A stretch of DNA of 64,000 bases from Sepiola atlantica (lineage: Eukaryota; Mollusca; Cephalopoda; Sepiida; Sepiolidae): NCBI GenBank assembly GCA_963556195.1, contig OY744551.1, forward strand, positions 12,741,596 to 12,805,595, read 5' to 3'. The notes below the pieces were generated by a model that searched no databases, was not told the DNA's origin, and was given only the letters and a program-made list of their open reading frames with translations. Shown here in pieces: positions 45,550 to 57,591 of the stretch (positions are counted from its first letter, which is position 1; each line of letters opens with the position of its first letter). The translations under genes and the position numbers were made by a program.

Positions 45550-46290
45550 GTTTGTGGTTTTGGTTACACCAGCCATTTTATAACAATAAATGACACATTG
45601 CTTAACCCACTGTTACTTGCGACAACCTACTTAGATGACATTCTATTGATCAGTAAAAGCACCGAGCAACACAAATCACATACACACGAAGTATTTAAGA
45701 GAATCCGGTACTATGGATTTTAATATGAGGTTTAGGGTCAGGATTAGGGTTAGGGAGGACACTGCGATTTTTTCATGAAAAAATAAAATATCTTGGTCAA
45801 ATTATTACCAAAGATAGTAGAAGACCAGAGCCAAGAGAATGCTAGTGCAATAAAATTATTCCGACCTTAAAAAACGTTTCTTCGTGCAGCGAATTCTTAT
45901 AACGAGTTCATTCATATATACACAATATGAGAGAAAAGGAAGACACTGATTGATACTGGACCACAGAATTACGGGAGGCATTTAAAAAAAAATGTCCTCA
46001 TATCTAAATTATTTTTGACGCACTACAATCTAGAGTTTGAAATAATGGTGGCTACTGATGCGAGCTCGAAGGTCATTGGAGTCTGCATATTACACGAGAT
46101 GGAAAACAGATCGCTAAAACCTATCGCCGGGCATCTCGTACGTAACTACGTGTAGAAAAGAGTTATTCACAAATAAAGAATGGAAGCATTCGATAATATT
46201 TTTGCAGTCAATAATGTCATTGATTTGTTTCATTGAATACATTTTGTGTTGCAAATCGACCATAAGCCACTGTTAACGATTTTGGGACCA
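45550..46290 (+). pseudogene. Gypsy reverse transcriptase and RNase H remnant
   Basis: The catalytic block reads TYLDDILLISKSTEQHKSHT then HEVFKRIRYYGF (YLDD at about 45631-45642). Next comes RFFHEKIKYLGQIITKDSRR. RNase H follows as FEIMVATDASSKVIGVCILH and ends around LQIDHKPLLTILG. The two stretches are in different frames with stops between them. Confidence 0.85.
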
Positions 46291-46487
46291 ACATATTATT
46301 AATACATCCTGCAAACATGTGATGCCTCTTAATGTGGGTTGTCTTTATTTATATGTTTCTATACAATGGGTACAGCTAGACACAAGGTCGGTTTATAATA
46401 TGATGAAAACATCTCCCCATAGATATATAAAAAAACACGGTTTGGAGACTTGAGTGATATTTTGTTACACCCTGTTGTTATTTAAAA

Positions 46488-46682
46488 CAGAGGTCTTCAA
46501 AGTGGGGGTCGCGACCTCCAGGGGAGTCGCGTAACCATAGAAAGGGGGTCGCCAAAATTATAACTATGGAATTTTTAAAATAATATTCAAACTTATTTTT
46601 TATTCATAAAAAATTTTGTTGGGTCACGAAAAAAAAAATTTTCCAAAAAGGGGTCGCGACAAAAAAAGTTTAAAGAGCACTG
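46488..46682. mobile_element. Non-autonomous hAT MITE
   Basis: 195-bp element with short terminal inverted repeats (left CAGAGGTCTTCAAAGT, right ending ACTTTAAAGAGCACTG-like on the opposite sense) and internal GGGGTCGCGACC words typical of hAT MITEs. It is flanked by a perfect 8-bp target duplication ATTTAAAA at 46480-46487 and 46683-46690. It lies within the sequence that interrupts the gypsy element. Confidence 0.9.
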
Positions 46683-46699
46683 ATTTAAAACATAACAGA

Positions 46700-47335
46700 A
46701 ATAAAACATATCACGGAATTTAAAGAACATTTTCAGTATTTATTGCAAAATATATTTTTTTAAATTACAGAATGCATTTGTAAACCTTGATTTTGTTTAC
46801 TTTTAATTCTACAGCACACTTTTACTATTCATGTGTTAGATTTGGTAAAACAATAAGGGTAAAACAGTTTTATATTGATTTATTTTCCTACTCCTTCAGT
46901 CATTTAATTTGACCTTTGAACCTGCTGAAAATTACTGGATTGGAACAAAAATTGCCTCAGTGTACAAAGATCCATCCTTCATTGACCAAGGATAGAAAAG
47001 AGGATGTGCAGCATCGTAACATATACTACACTTTACTCCTTTCCCAAAGGGCTTTGGTGTTGTAGTTTTTGGGACAACCAGTAATTTTCATTACTCTTAA
47101 GAATAGGTATCACTGATATATACTTCAAAGATACTTCACGTCGGCGTCACCAGTATTCAAACAGCATTTCTTCAGAATCAAGAAATCTGAATCACATGCA
47201 AAATACATGAGACATAATCACCTCCAGCATCATACAAAGTGATCACGTGTTATAAAGATTCATTAGTGACGATTGCAACGCGCGCTTCGTCTCAGAAACG
47301 AACAAAAATAAACGCGTTTTGTTAAGAACATCCAG
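46700..47335. other. Sequence interrupting the gypsy element
   Basis: Gypsy coding stops after the RNase H block near 46290 and resumes near 47340. The intervening sequence, apart from the hAT MITE, was not identified. An inserted element of unknown type is the likeliest cause. Confidence 0.45.
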
Positions 47336-47351
47336 ACCGCATTTATAATGG

Positions 47352-48242
47352 ATGACCATACACTTTAATTACAATTATATCATAAAGTTTCTTCCATCGT
47401 CAAACAATATTAATTCTGACAGATTATCTAGACTCATCCCCAAATATGATGAACCCATTGATTACACAGTGATTTCCTCCCTATTACCTTGGGTAGAAGT
47501 AAAAAATACATTGTGTAACGTCATTAGGGATCTTCAAGTAACATTCGAGGAAACAAAAGAAAATGCGTTAAGCGATAGTTTAAAAAAATAAAAATAAAAT
47601 AGAACATAAACAAATCTCTGAAGTCTATGCAATCTGTTGTAAAGCGATCGAGTTGCTATTCTCGCAGCATTATAGAAAAACACTAAAATCATCTCATGTC
47701 TGTTACTCGGGCATTTTGAGAATGAAAAGTTTCATGAGAAGTTATGTGCACTTGACAATTATAAAAATACGGTGAAACTATGGAAAGGTTGTTCTTTGGC
47801 AGCGAAGTCACCTCCTGTACTGTTCAGACCCTGGTCGAAAACTGGCCTAACGTGGTGTAGGACCTCCACAGATTTTGCTGCCCCACTGGGTCGTTTTGAT
47901 TATCTAATAGTGATGGAAAGTTTCTCAAAATGGCAGGAAATATTAAAATGCAAAAAACAAAAAAACAGAAGTAACTATTTGATTTTACATGAATTGTTCG
48001 CTCGATTCGCGGTCTTTAGCTGTATTCTATCAGACAACGAAACGCAATTCACGTCTAGTAAATTTAAACAATTCTGCCAAACATCTGCAGTTGAGTACAT
48101 CACGATTTCGCCGTACCATGCGAGAAACAATAGTCAGGCAGAACGGTTCGTCGAAACATTCAAAAGAGCGCATAAGAAAGCGAGGGGTATACCTAATGAA
48201 AAGGTAATTAAATGCTTTCCATCTTTCATGACACAAGCATAA
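47352..48242 (+). pseudogene. Gypsy connector and integrase remnant
   Basis: The first frame (47352-47591) reads FNYNYIIKFLPSSNNINSDR LSRLI, the RNase H/integrase connector with the A/SDxLSR motif. The second (47772-48242) is an integrase core: STDFAAPLGRFDYLIVMESF then SKWQEI, LSDNETQFTSSKFKQFC and ISPYHARNNSQAERFVETFK. The D,D-E positions (Asp in TDFA, Asp in SDN, Glu in QAERF) are kept. A stop at 48240-48242 precedes IMFARNIKTVFYRLLPTL, the usual C-terminal extension. Confidence 0.88.
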
Positions 48243-48685
48243 ATAATGTTTGCAAGGAATATTAAAACAGTGTTCTATAGATTATTGCCAACCTTACGAA
48301 ACAATGACGTGAAAACATATCACGAATTGACGCTTCACAGTTGGAGAACATATTTATATCATGTCCAAAAACAATAAATGCTACTGAGAAACAGGGATGG
48401 TTGATATACGGATTAGGAACATGATTTTCATGGTAAATGAACATGATTTACATAGTATAGGGACTCAAGTTTATCCACGAAATACATTAATCATATAAAT
48501 AAACGATATTCAGCTACTGTTGAGAATAATATTTCAGTGTGAGCTTTACTGCATGTTGTGTTCGACACATTTGAGATACTAAATCCCGGGAAGATAAAAG
48601 CAAACAAACATAATATTACGGATTTGATTGTTATAATCCATAAAAAAAGATCGACTCCATATGGATCAAGGCTAAAAAAGAGGGG

Positions 48686-48857
48686 TGATCGTTATCTACC
48701 CATATATGGACTCTTCTAGAAATGATAGATAGAGCAGCATATGACGAAGGACGAGTTGCCTTTCTGTAACATACTATTCTGTACTTCCGTAAATACACAC
48801 TCTTGTAAATATACCACCATATTGTCTTATTTATTATCGCTTTTTCAAGGTAAAACA
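48686..48857 (+). mobile_element. Probable gypsy 3' LTR
   Basis: A purine tract AAAAAAGAGGGG ends at 48685. The next base begins a TG...CA-bounded segment of 172 bases in the place expected for the 3' LTR. No second copy was found to confirm it. Confidence 0.5.
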
Positions 48858-48859
48858 TT

Positions 48860-51285
48860 CTAAAATTTTAAATAGTCACGAATAATTCTATACAATCAAT
48901 ATTTTAGGAGAGATAGTTGTAATTACCTACTAGATGCCATCCTCGAGTGTCCTCGGTCTCTCTGTACAAGGGTTTGTCAGGACAACCTGACATGAGGCTA
49001 CTTCACCCACTAAGTAACCCCTGACCAAATATTTAAAACAACATAGTATTTGAAACCGAAGTAAGATCCCCTCGGTACGGCTTCACACTGGCTCATACAG
49101 GGAATAGTGAACATTCCCCTTGTGATGTTACCTCAAGTAAAAGTACTACGCTGAATACTGACCCAGATAAGATAAATAATTTCCTAGAAGGTGTCGAAAC
49201 CAAGAAAAGACCATAAGAAAGATAAACTATGACATAGTTAAATAGATAATTAGGGAGTAGGAAATTAATATCCTCCAATTCTTTACTAACTCAAGCTTTG
49301 AGAAGTAAGTAGAATCGTAAATATACACTCGGATATCTAATCATATCATAGAGATATCAAGTTAAGGCCCCAGGAACGAACCCTTTGATTTTTCAGAACT
49401 TAGTGAAGCAGGAAAGTGGCACACTCACCCTGAAGACTAATCACATATATGAGTAACAAAAAAATGTTTACCGATATTTATTATTTTGGAAAATGGTAAA
49501 TGCTAGCTAATTATCTAACAAATGAAACCTTCAATATAAAAAAAAACAGACAGACTTATATTACATTTCCGTTGAAAAACAGTAAAGGAGATCGAGTTTG
49601 AGGGCTTTATGACCAGTGCAAGTAAAATGTGTGCACGGAAATAACGACTGAATCACATAAATAAGATTCAGAGGAAAACAGCTAGGCGAGAATCTATATA
49701 GACGTTTATATAGGCTTTAATGAAAGAAATCATTAAAACAAAACATAGTCGTCTCTTTCTCATCCCCTCGTTATCGCGACTTATATCAGAGCCGGAAGAC
49801 GAAAGTTTACATTAATATCGACGTTTGTTTTATAGGTTTGTTTTCAAAAAAAAAATGCTTGTCCAGGAAATGAAAAAGTCTTAATGTGTTTGCATGTTTA
49901 TACAGAAAAGAAAACGCTCATTGTAACGATGGACTATAGGTTGTCCATTGGTTAAAAATGAAGTTATTTAAATACAATAATTTATCAAAATATTGCGAAA
50001 ACTATATAAAATTCCCAGTATTTTGCAAAATTACTATGTAGAAATATGCATTACAAAATATAGCAATTTGAAGTGGCATTTACCTGGTAATCTTATAAAA
50101 TTCAAATCTTTCGAAAAAACAACTTAAAAATATTTTTTGATCCCGTTCAAGTCGTTTGTGCTTTTTTTCTTTTACTCATTATAATGCTATTAAGTACAAA
50201 TAAAATATTTTCACTTTTTTGGATCTTGAAGACAAAGTTTACTGACAATTTGACAAACATGCCTATTTTTACATGAATTTTACTTAGCAAAATCATATTT
50301 TAGCTATAAATCTATCAACCGCTCAAGTCCACAGGCTAAACTACATTATTTTCTGGGAAATAATTTAATATGCTATTCAAATCACAAGGGATATTGTTTG
50401 TGGATAAGCCCAGATTTCAAGCTATCAACTGACTAAGTGACAGTGGACATGAAGTCATTGATGGGACACTTACAATCCTAGAAGTTAAATCGATAGCTAA
50501 TGAATCATAATTTGATGTCAATATCCATAAGGTAATTAAAATGGAAGGTTATAACTGACACATATGCTATTTCTGAGTCTTTATAATTCACTTAACATTG
50601 AGATTTATTTACTTGGATTACTGTTCTTGCACATTCACCAGCACTTTTATTCACCAATGACTGGCTGGTACAGCAAATAGAAGGACTTGCGAGCACAGCC
50701 ATTCATGGGACCACATTTATGAATTTATAACTGTGACGATACGAGTTACCCTCTTTTGTGAAAGCTGCAATGCCCCACGCTTGGGACTCTTGTGCTATAC
50801 TTGGCGTTGCATTTTCGAGGAGAGAGGTGGGAATCGACAATTGTGTTTTTACACCCAGAATGTGACCGCAGAAAACGTTGCCGTCAATCAAATTGTAGTG
50901 GCCCAAACTTGACAGGTTGTTGTAAGATCATGGGGACCTAAGTGCATTTTAAAGGTCAAAGATTGAATTAACTGTCACCCACCGCTTGCTGAGGCAGGAA
51001 ACAATGACGACTGTATTCCCTGTGTGTGCGTCTCTCTCTATCTTGAGTACTCTCTCTCTCTCTATCTCTCTCTCTTTCGCTTATGCTACGGCGAAGGGAG
51101 ATTCGCAGTCTGGTGTTTGTTTGTGTACGAGTTGGCTTATGTTACAGTCGCACACACACCAAGCCCATTTTCGAATTTTTAAAAATGTTTTCTTCGGCAT
51201 GAATTAATTATATATTTTTTATATATAAAATTGTTTGTTCGTTCATTATACAAGCTTTAAATTTCAGCTCAGCCGTTCAGTCAGA
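48860..51285. other. Intergenic, no recognised gene
   Basis: AT-rich. Short open frames (49093-49278, 50703-50906) show no known domain. A pyrimidine-rich CTCT stretch lies near 51025-51080. Confidence 0.4.
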
Positions 51286-51289
51286 TAAT

Positions 51290-51500
51290 TAATTCTGTGG
51301 AGAGAATTAATGACGCTTATTGCCGCAGCCAGCAACGACGAAATAACGACCCGGGTATAATTACCCCTTTCATAAAAGAGATGTGCCTATCGTTTAGTCT
51401 GAAGGACTAGTGTGATACCGTGTACGGACTATAAAAGCCCTTGTACACACATCTCAACAGCACAGAGAACTAGGACACACAGGACCCCGAAGAAGAAGAA
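51290..51500 (+). promoter_or_regulatory. TATA-box promoter-like segment, possibly a solo LTR
   Basis: TATAAAAG at 51430-51437, in a region of balanced composition, followed about 30 bases later by a CAACAGCACAGAG start-like word. The pattern fits a polymerase II promoter or a gypsy-type LTR. No gene was recognised downstream. Confidence 0.3.
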
Positions 51501-51504
51501 ATGT

Positions 51505-52510
51505 ATCACATATAACATATCTTTGATTTGATGCACACAGCCAGACAATATAACATATACCCTGACATAATAGACACCCCAGAAAACGTAGTTCCTACAT
51601 CTTTAAGATTGATATTTCGTAAACGGTCGGTATTTGGAGCTGGACGAAGTTTGAAATGTCGAAATCTGGATATGACCTTAATTTCTGGTAGGAAATTAAC
51701 ATATATACGCGTTAGTAGTCTGAATATGTGTAGTTTCATTACAGAGTTGAATCTATTTTTATTTAGATAATTTATGGCATTAATTTGAAAAAATAACATT
51801 TTCTCGCTTTTTTCTGCTTATTTCGTCGGTAGCCATCACTCACACCGCACAAAGAAGTATTATTTTTTTGTGTTTTAGATATCAATATTACTCATGTTTT
51901 AAGTATGAAAATTGTCAAAGGAGCATTAGAATTTGTACATTTTCAGAAGAGTCATATTATAGGGCAATACAAACGTGAATTTAATCATCGTCAAATAACA
52001 GAAAACCTCGGGAGCCTACTGTTAATGAAATGATTGTCAAATGTATCATAGAGGGATAATAGCCATTATTTACTTGGCATAGGACGATCAGGACTCTCTG
52101 ACAGCAATCTTCGTTTTTAATGATAGAAAATGAGTCTATGTACTTCTCTTGTGTATGTGTATATACAATAGTTGCACAAAATACAAATCAGTAATGAAAC
52201 TTTAAAACATCGATAGTTTATATTAGTAAACATGTTTTGTGTTTCCGAAGTATCAGAAGAGCGCTACTATAGATACATCTGTAACTATACTTAATCAACG
52301 TCAAATCTCTGCAAACCTTGGGATTGTACTTCCCACTGTAAACCGAGTGTTTGTCATAACTGTCAAAGATGGAATATAATCAATATCATCTCGCTCGGAT
52401 ACTTCTGCAAGTTCTAGTAGAAAGAGGAATGTGTATAAGTTTGTTAACGTACGTAAACTATAGATAATAAAAACTAGTTATCAATTACACGATATTTTAT
52501 TTTGTTAATT
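51505..52510. other. Intergenic, no recognised gene
   Basis: AT-rich sequence. Open frames of 80-97 codons on both strands at 51506-51799 have no recognised domain. Repeated words (TCAGAAGAG, AATCATCGTCAAAT/AATCAACGTCAAAT, ACTGT) near 51945-52030 and 52252-52350 suggest an old duplication. Confidence 0.4.
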
Positions 52511-52519
52511 TCATATATA

Positions 52520-52930
52520 TATATCGTAGTGGTGTGTTGCTGCCACATATGGACAGGCGCCTTTCAGAGCATTCTCCGTTACCTAGACAGAGTTCAAAAT
52601 CGACTTCGCCATCCTTGGATGATTTCTGCTGTGCCACACAGACCTTTTCTCACGGAAGTCTCGTTCTATATTGTCGTTATTTCTATGGGAAACGCTCGAT
52701 TGAATTCTAATCTATAGTTCTGCTTTGTAAGACATTCACAGCGAGGGCTCGTTTTTTACCACCACCAACAAAATTCACTTTTTTCTCCGTGTGCCTAGGG
52801 TCAGGCTGAATTCTCACGACCGGAGCTATTTCGCAAGGACTTCTCATCTATTGAACACATTACTACGGGACTGCTTCCATGCAGATTATTACACGGGTGT
52901 CTTAAAATCCAATGTCAACAGATTGTAGCT
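52520..52930 (+). mobile_element. Decayed CR1/L2-like LINE 3' end
   Basis: Reads CCCHIWTGAFQSILRYLDRV QNRLRH in one frame, then [19 protein letters not shown] and VLKSNVNRL in another. These match the family's CCHIWAGAP...LDRVQ...RxxxLWNSLP...CFP...FKxxVNR order. It is broken by frame changes. Confidence 0.82.
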
Positions 52931-53124
52931 ATAAACTGTCCTTATATTAATTCCATTAATCATTTTCACTCTACTCATACATTTATTTCAATCGACATTC
53001 CATCTGAATTATGTCCCCTCAAATTGATTTTAACCTTTATAAGTGCTGATTCATTATTAAAAAAACGTTTGACGACTACTCTTAAATCCCACTTTCTCTC
53101 TATTGTCTATACTTCTATCTCTTT

Positions 53125-53492
53125 ACATATATATATATACATATATATACATACATATGCACGTATATATATATATATATGTGTAGATATATGTCTATAT
53201 ATATATATACATATATTTGTCTATATATACATATATATACATAGATATACATATATATATATACATATATATATACATGTATATATACATGTATATATGT
53301 ACATATATATACATATATGTATATATACATATATATATACATATATATACGTATATACATATATATATATGTATATATATATATGTATATATATGTATAT
53401 ATATATGTATATATATACATGTATATATACATATATACACACACATATATGTATATATACATGTATATATATATGTGTGTGTGTGTGTGTTT
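53125..53492. repeat. (ATATAC)n/(ATATGT)n microsatellite
   Basis: About 365 bases of TATA with C/G interruptions, ending in a GTGTGT run. Open frames across it are artefacts. Confidence 0.97.
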
Positions 53493-53499
53493 ATATGTG

Positions 53500-54390
53500 T
53501 ATCGCGGCATCACAGTTAAACCTTAATCTAGGATTCAAACCAACCGCAGATTTGGAATCAGAACCTTCGATCCGGTGTCTTCGTTCTCTTTTAGTTAATT
53601 GAAAAAGAACGTCAAATAATTTGACGTGTTGTTCTCTAAAAACAGAAACAAATATTTATTAAAAATGGATAAAAAATATTTGATAATACGATTTATATTT
53701 ATAAAAAAATCAAATGTTATACGTAATTTTCTTTGTTTCGCTCTATTTATTTTCGACACCCGAACTATTTTAGATTCATGCGCAGAAGTAAACAAAAATC
53801 CCACGCCGAACTCGACGTGCCCTCATTTTCTCCCAGATAGTTTTATGCATATGATACATATTTATACATATGATTTAAATTATATAAAAATAGGATATAT
53901 TTGAAGTTTTAAAAAGGGGTTAAGCCCTCATAGCCCCTTTAAGTGTGCACTTAAATAGATTAATAAAGCAAAATATTTGGTTAATTCGTCGTTTCACAGC
54001 CAAAATGTCGGACATTGAGGTGTTTGCATTTTTTCGACCTACCAAATGAGTAAGTAAACGTAAATAAATTGTTTGGGACTAAAAATTACCGTAAATTGAT
54101 GTAAAGGAAATACATTTGGTAAATTAGTTCAACAATATTTATTTGGGTTTACGTGCTCATTTGTGAGGTCAGCAAAATATCAGAAAAATGAAGCCGATTC
54201 ATTGTCCGTAATTGCGACTGTGAAACGCTGAATTAACCAAATATTTACGTTAAATCGATGGCCTTGTGGATTAGCGTTCGCCTTATTTTCTCATACGTTA
54301 TGTCATCGTGGGTCGCGTTTAACACAAGACGATTGTTTTTTTTTGCAATAGTGTTCCAGTTATTTTCTAGCTGATATCGCCGATCATCAT
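53500..54390. other. Intergenic, no recognised gene
   Basis: CGCGGCATCACAGTT near 53501 also occurs near 2563. TTTCACAGCCAAAATGTC near 53992 and GCGACTGTGAAACGCTGAAT near 54213 form a loose inverted pair (GTTTCACAG/CTGTGAAAC, AATTAACCAAATATTT/AAATATTTGGTTAATT) about 225 bases apart, so a fold-back element at about 53965-54250 is likely. Confidence 0.55.
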
Positions 54391-54394
54391 GAAC

Positions 54395-54975
54395 CAACAT
54401 AAAATATTTATTAAAAAATGGATGAAAAATATTTAAATAAAAAATTGATGAAAATTATTTAAGAAAAATGGATGAAAAATTTTGAATAAGACATGGATAT
54501 AAAATACATAATAAACAAATTTGATGAAAAATATTTAATAAAAAAATGGATGACAAATAGTTAATAAAAAGTTGATATAGATATTCTTTAAAAATGGATG
54601 AAAAATAGTTAATAAACAATTGATGAAAATATTTAATTAAAAACCAGATGAAAAATATGTACTTAAAAGATTAATTAAAAATATTTAATAAAAAATAGAT
54701 GAGAAATATTTCATAAAGGAATGGATGAAAAATATTTAATAAAAAATTGGAATAATAATATTTAATTAAAAAATGGATGATAAATATTTAATAAAAAATG
54801 GATGACAAATATTTAATAAAAAATGGATGAAAAATATTTAATAAAAAATTGGAATAATAATATTTAATAAAAAAATGGATGACAAATATTTAATAAAAAA
54901 ATGGATGATAAATATTTAATGAAAAATGGATGAAAAATATTTAATAAAAAATGGATGACAAATATTTAATAGATA
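54395..54975 (+). repeat. ~25-bp tandem repeat
   Basis: About 22 diverged copies of ATGGATGAAAAATATTTAAT plus AAAAA, with unit length wavering between 23 and 27. Confidence 0.93.
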
Positions 54976-54979
54976 TTCT

Positions 54980-55860
54980 TTACATCTAATCCTGTTATAC
55001 AATTTTATAAAAGTTGAGGAGCCTGGTATAAACAGGTACTTCAACAAGTTATTGATAATTAAACTTGAAAGACGACCCGATATTGCACGGGATTTAAATA
55101 GGATCAGTATTATGTACTATTCACATCGTGCTATTTTCTTACTTTTTATTGTGCCTCCTCGCGTTCAACACCCTAATTTGGTCGGAATAAGTTGAAAGGC
55201 TGGAACACTCTCTGAATTGGTACCTGATACATATAGATGAAATTTTATTAATGCCGATTATACATATTTTAAGTTTTAAAGGAACATTGCCCCCCCCCCC
55301 TGCGTAACTTAGATATAAGGGAACATATATATTTGGCATATATTTAATAACGTAAAGATTCGGGACCAATGTGTCACTTAGAGATGGTGCCACATAGATA
55401 TTCGGAACATAGAGGGTACTGTAAAGATTCAGGACACTTTTTATCGTCTTTCCCGGATATTTTATACATATGATATAAAATGTTATCAAGATAAGATTTA
55501 TTTGAAGATTTTAAGAGGGTTCATAGCTTCTATAGTTTAGGTTGCCACTTAGATATTCGGGTCCACTTCCATTGTCTTCCCCAGTAAACTTTATACATAT
55601 GATACATATTTGTACACATGATTAACATTTGTATGAAAACATGATATATTTGAAGCTTTAAGGAGCTTATTCAGGGGTGCACTTAGAGATTCGAGAATAT
55701 TTCCATTTTACATAAGAATACACTTTTAGATATTATAGAGATTCTCTAACTTTTCTTTCTATAGGGAACACACAAACATCACACGCAAAATACATACACA
55801 CATATATTGAGATTTATATATTTAGATAAATAGGAAGACGATTTGCAAATCTAAACAAAA
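54980..55860. other. Intergenic, weak internal repeats
   Basis: Words such as TTTATACATATGATA, TTTGAAG-TTTTAA and CACTTAGATATTCGG recur between 53840 and 55720, which suggests an old array of about 200-bp units. No gene was seen. Confidence 0.45.
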
Positions 55861-55864
55861 CGTA

Positions 55865-56177
55865 GTTTATACTTTTTGAGGTCGTTCCAACATTCGACTG
55901 TTGTATTCAACCATTGGCGCAAATGCAATTCAAATTACACATCACTCTCCATGTCTTCTCAAAAGAAATCTTTAATCAGCTACAGACAAATTAAATATCA
56001 TTTGAGACATACAGACTAGCATTGTGTTTTCCTATTATTTTAATTAGCTGATTGTTCGTTGATTCTATATAAAGTCAGTAAACTCGTTGCTTCCGTATCA
56101 TTCGAGTCGAAGAGAGCATTGCGCAAACTTACTTACCAAAAATACACTGTTGACCCGTCCGTTCTACATTAACCACC
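55865..56177 (+). promoter_or_regulatory. S-crystallin promoter copy C
   Basis: Carries the same modules as gene B. These are the distal block at 55883-55937 with CATTGGCGCAAATGCAATTC, the proximal block, TATAAAG at 56068-56074 and TATCATTCGAGTCGAAGAGA. It is more diverged from B than D is, with insertions and deletions between modules. Confidence 0.8.
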
Positions 56178-56310
56178 ATGCCTAACTACACTCTGTACTA
56201 CTTCAATGGCCGCGGCCGTGCCGAGATCCTTCGTATGATGATGGCCGCTGCCGGCGTCAAATACATGGACAAGAGGTTCGAATTCAACGAATGGGACAAA
56301 TACAGGAATG
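56178..56310 (+). CDS. Orphan S-crystallin exon 1 (copy C)
   Basis: 133-bp exon with an intact CCACCATGC start, identical protein (44 codons plus one base) to exon 1 of gene B, and a GTAAGA donor. DNA differences from B are synonymous (for example AGG for AGA, GAATTC for GAGTTC). Homology stops about 16 bases into the intron, and no exon 2 lies before gene D. It is either a dead fragment of a partial duplication or an alternative first exon. The next compatible acceptor of this gene family is exon 2 of gene D at 61078, in the same phase. Confidence 0.85.
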
Positions 56311-56412
56311 GTAAGAATTGTTTTTTTTAATTATTTCTCTTAATAGATTAATCGAGAAAATATAAACAATATAAGAAAAGCGTTGTCAACTCCTCTAACT
56401 ACAACCACTTAC

Positions 56413-56420
56413 CCTCTCTC

Positions 56421-56463
<43 letters not shown>
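56413..56463 (+). repeat. (CT)n microsatellite
   Basis: Simple CT repeat 100 bases after the orphan exon. Confidence 0.96.
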
Positions 56464-56467
<4 letters not shown>

Positions 56468-56879
56468 CTAAAACTAAACGAAAATTCCATGAACAAAGTT
56501 TCTTTCCTCGAACTACCGATCTGGAGAATTAATATCGCGGGCTGCTTCTCAGCTTACTACTACATTGTAGTTTTGAAGTCATATGTAAACAAATTCTTGT
56601 TAAGTCGTCCTCCTAAATAACATAACTCTGCTAATCTCCCGCCATCATTACCAACGATATCGCTGTTGTTTCACCATCCACCTACCACTCATCACCCCTA
56701 ATCCTCGAGTAGATTTTGGGCCTTAATATGTAATTAAACTGTAGTGAAAAAAATATCGTCGTGAATGACAGTCGAGCAAATAATTCCTGAAGCCAACAAA
56801 GTTTCGATTATCAAGCGAAATCCTTCACTGGTTGCAAATTATTATACATATATATTAAAACACTCTCTATATAAGAGTA

Positions 56880-57251
56880 TTTATTTACTCCTCTCCAGGA
56901 GTTAGGCACAAGGCCAGTTTTTATGTTACTCCCTTAAGTAAGATGTGACCTAATGTCGGGTCGGGAAAGTGGAGTTTGAAAAGCCAGCGCCCGATAGGTG
57001 AGCACTCTGGCCATTAAAAATTGCCTGGACAGCCCCGTCGGCATTCCCCGGTAGGGGCGCCTCAGAGAGTAAGCAATAAACTTACTCTTCCTCAAAGAGG
57101 GGAGCGAAGCCTGGGAGGGTGAACCTCTTAGAACTGCACAGGACAGACCCATAGACCAGCGTAAATCAAGCCCCGAAGGCCAAGACAATACCAGTCTGTG
57201 GGGTGCAGTATCCATCGGAACAGATACTACACCTTGATCTTAGCCAAAAGG
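56880..57251 (-). mobile_element. U2-headed SINE with perfect target duplication
   Basis: On the minus strand it starts CCTTTTGGCTAAGATCAAGG then TGTAGTATCTGTTCC, matching U2 snRNA from about nucleotide 13 through the branch-site-pairing GUAGUA. It continues through the family body (CTGTCCTGTGCAGTTCTAAG, CGGTAGGGGCGCC on the plus strand, AGAGTGCTCACC) to GGAGTAAATAAAT. It is flanked by a perfect 13-bp direct repeat, CTATATAAGAGTA, at 56867-56879 and 57252-57264. This proves insertion by a target-duplicating mechanism, almost certainly LINE-driven. Confidence 0.93.
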
Positions 57252-57450
57252 CTATATAAGAGTAATCAGGACAAAGTTGACACTTTTTAGAAAGAGAAGA
57301 AAAAACGTATTGGCCAACAATTGACGTATTCACAAAATAGGTGTACCTCGTAGACAATCTTTAGACAAATACGTCTTACGGGACCGGAACTGGGAACACG
57401 CGGCGTTCACGGTGTCTTTCGAAAAATGTCTTCATGCCAATTTAAAACAG

Positions 57451-57520
<70 letters not shown>
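57451..57520. repeat. (AT)n microsatellite
   Basis: TA repeat of about 70 bases between the two opposed SINEs. Confidence 0.97.
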
Positions 57521-57524
<4 letters not shown>

Positions 57525-57591
57525 GTAAGTATATATAATTAATTATTCAATAATAAATATCTAATTATTATCCACACACGTATATGATTTA

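Larger units (their letters stand above)
44640..48685 (+). mobile_element. Decayed Ty3/gypsy retrotransposon
   Basis: Remnants occur in gag-pol order. A gag segment lies near 44690-45170, with HFKLSEVNVTKCIIFAQ in one frame and FVNYYCHKKNQS-like words in another. Reverse transcriptase is near 45500-45870, RNase H near 46030-46290, an interrupting insert at about 46300-47340, and then a connector and integrase. Stops and shifts are frequent. It is not host coding. No protease was recognised, and no 5' LTR was found. Confidence 0.85.
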
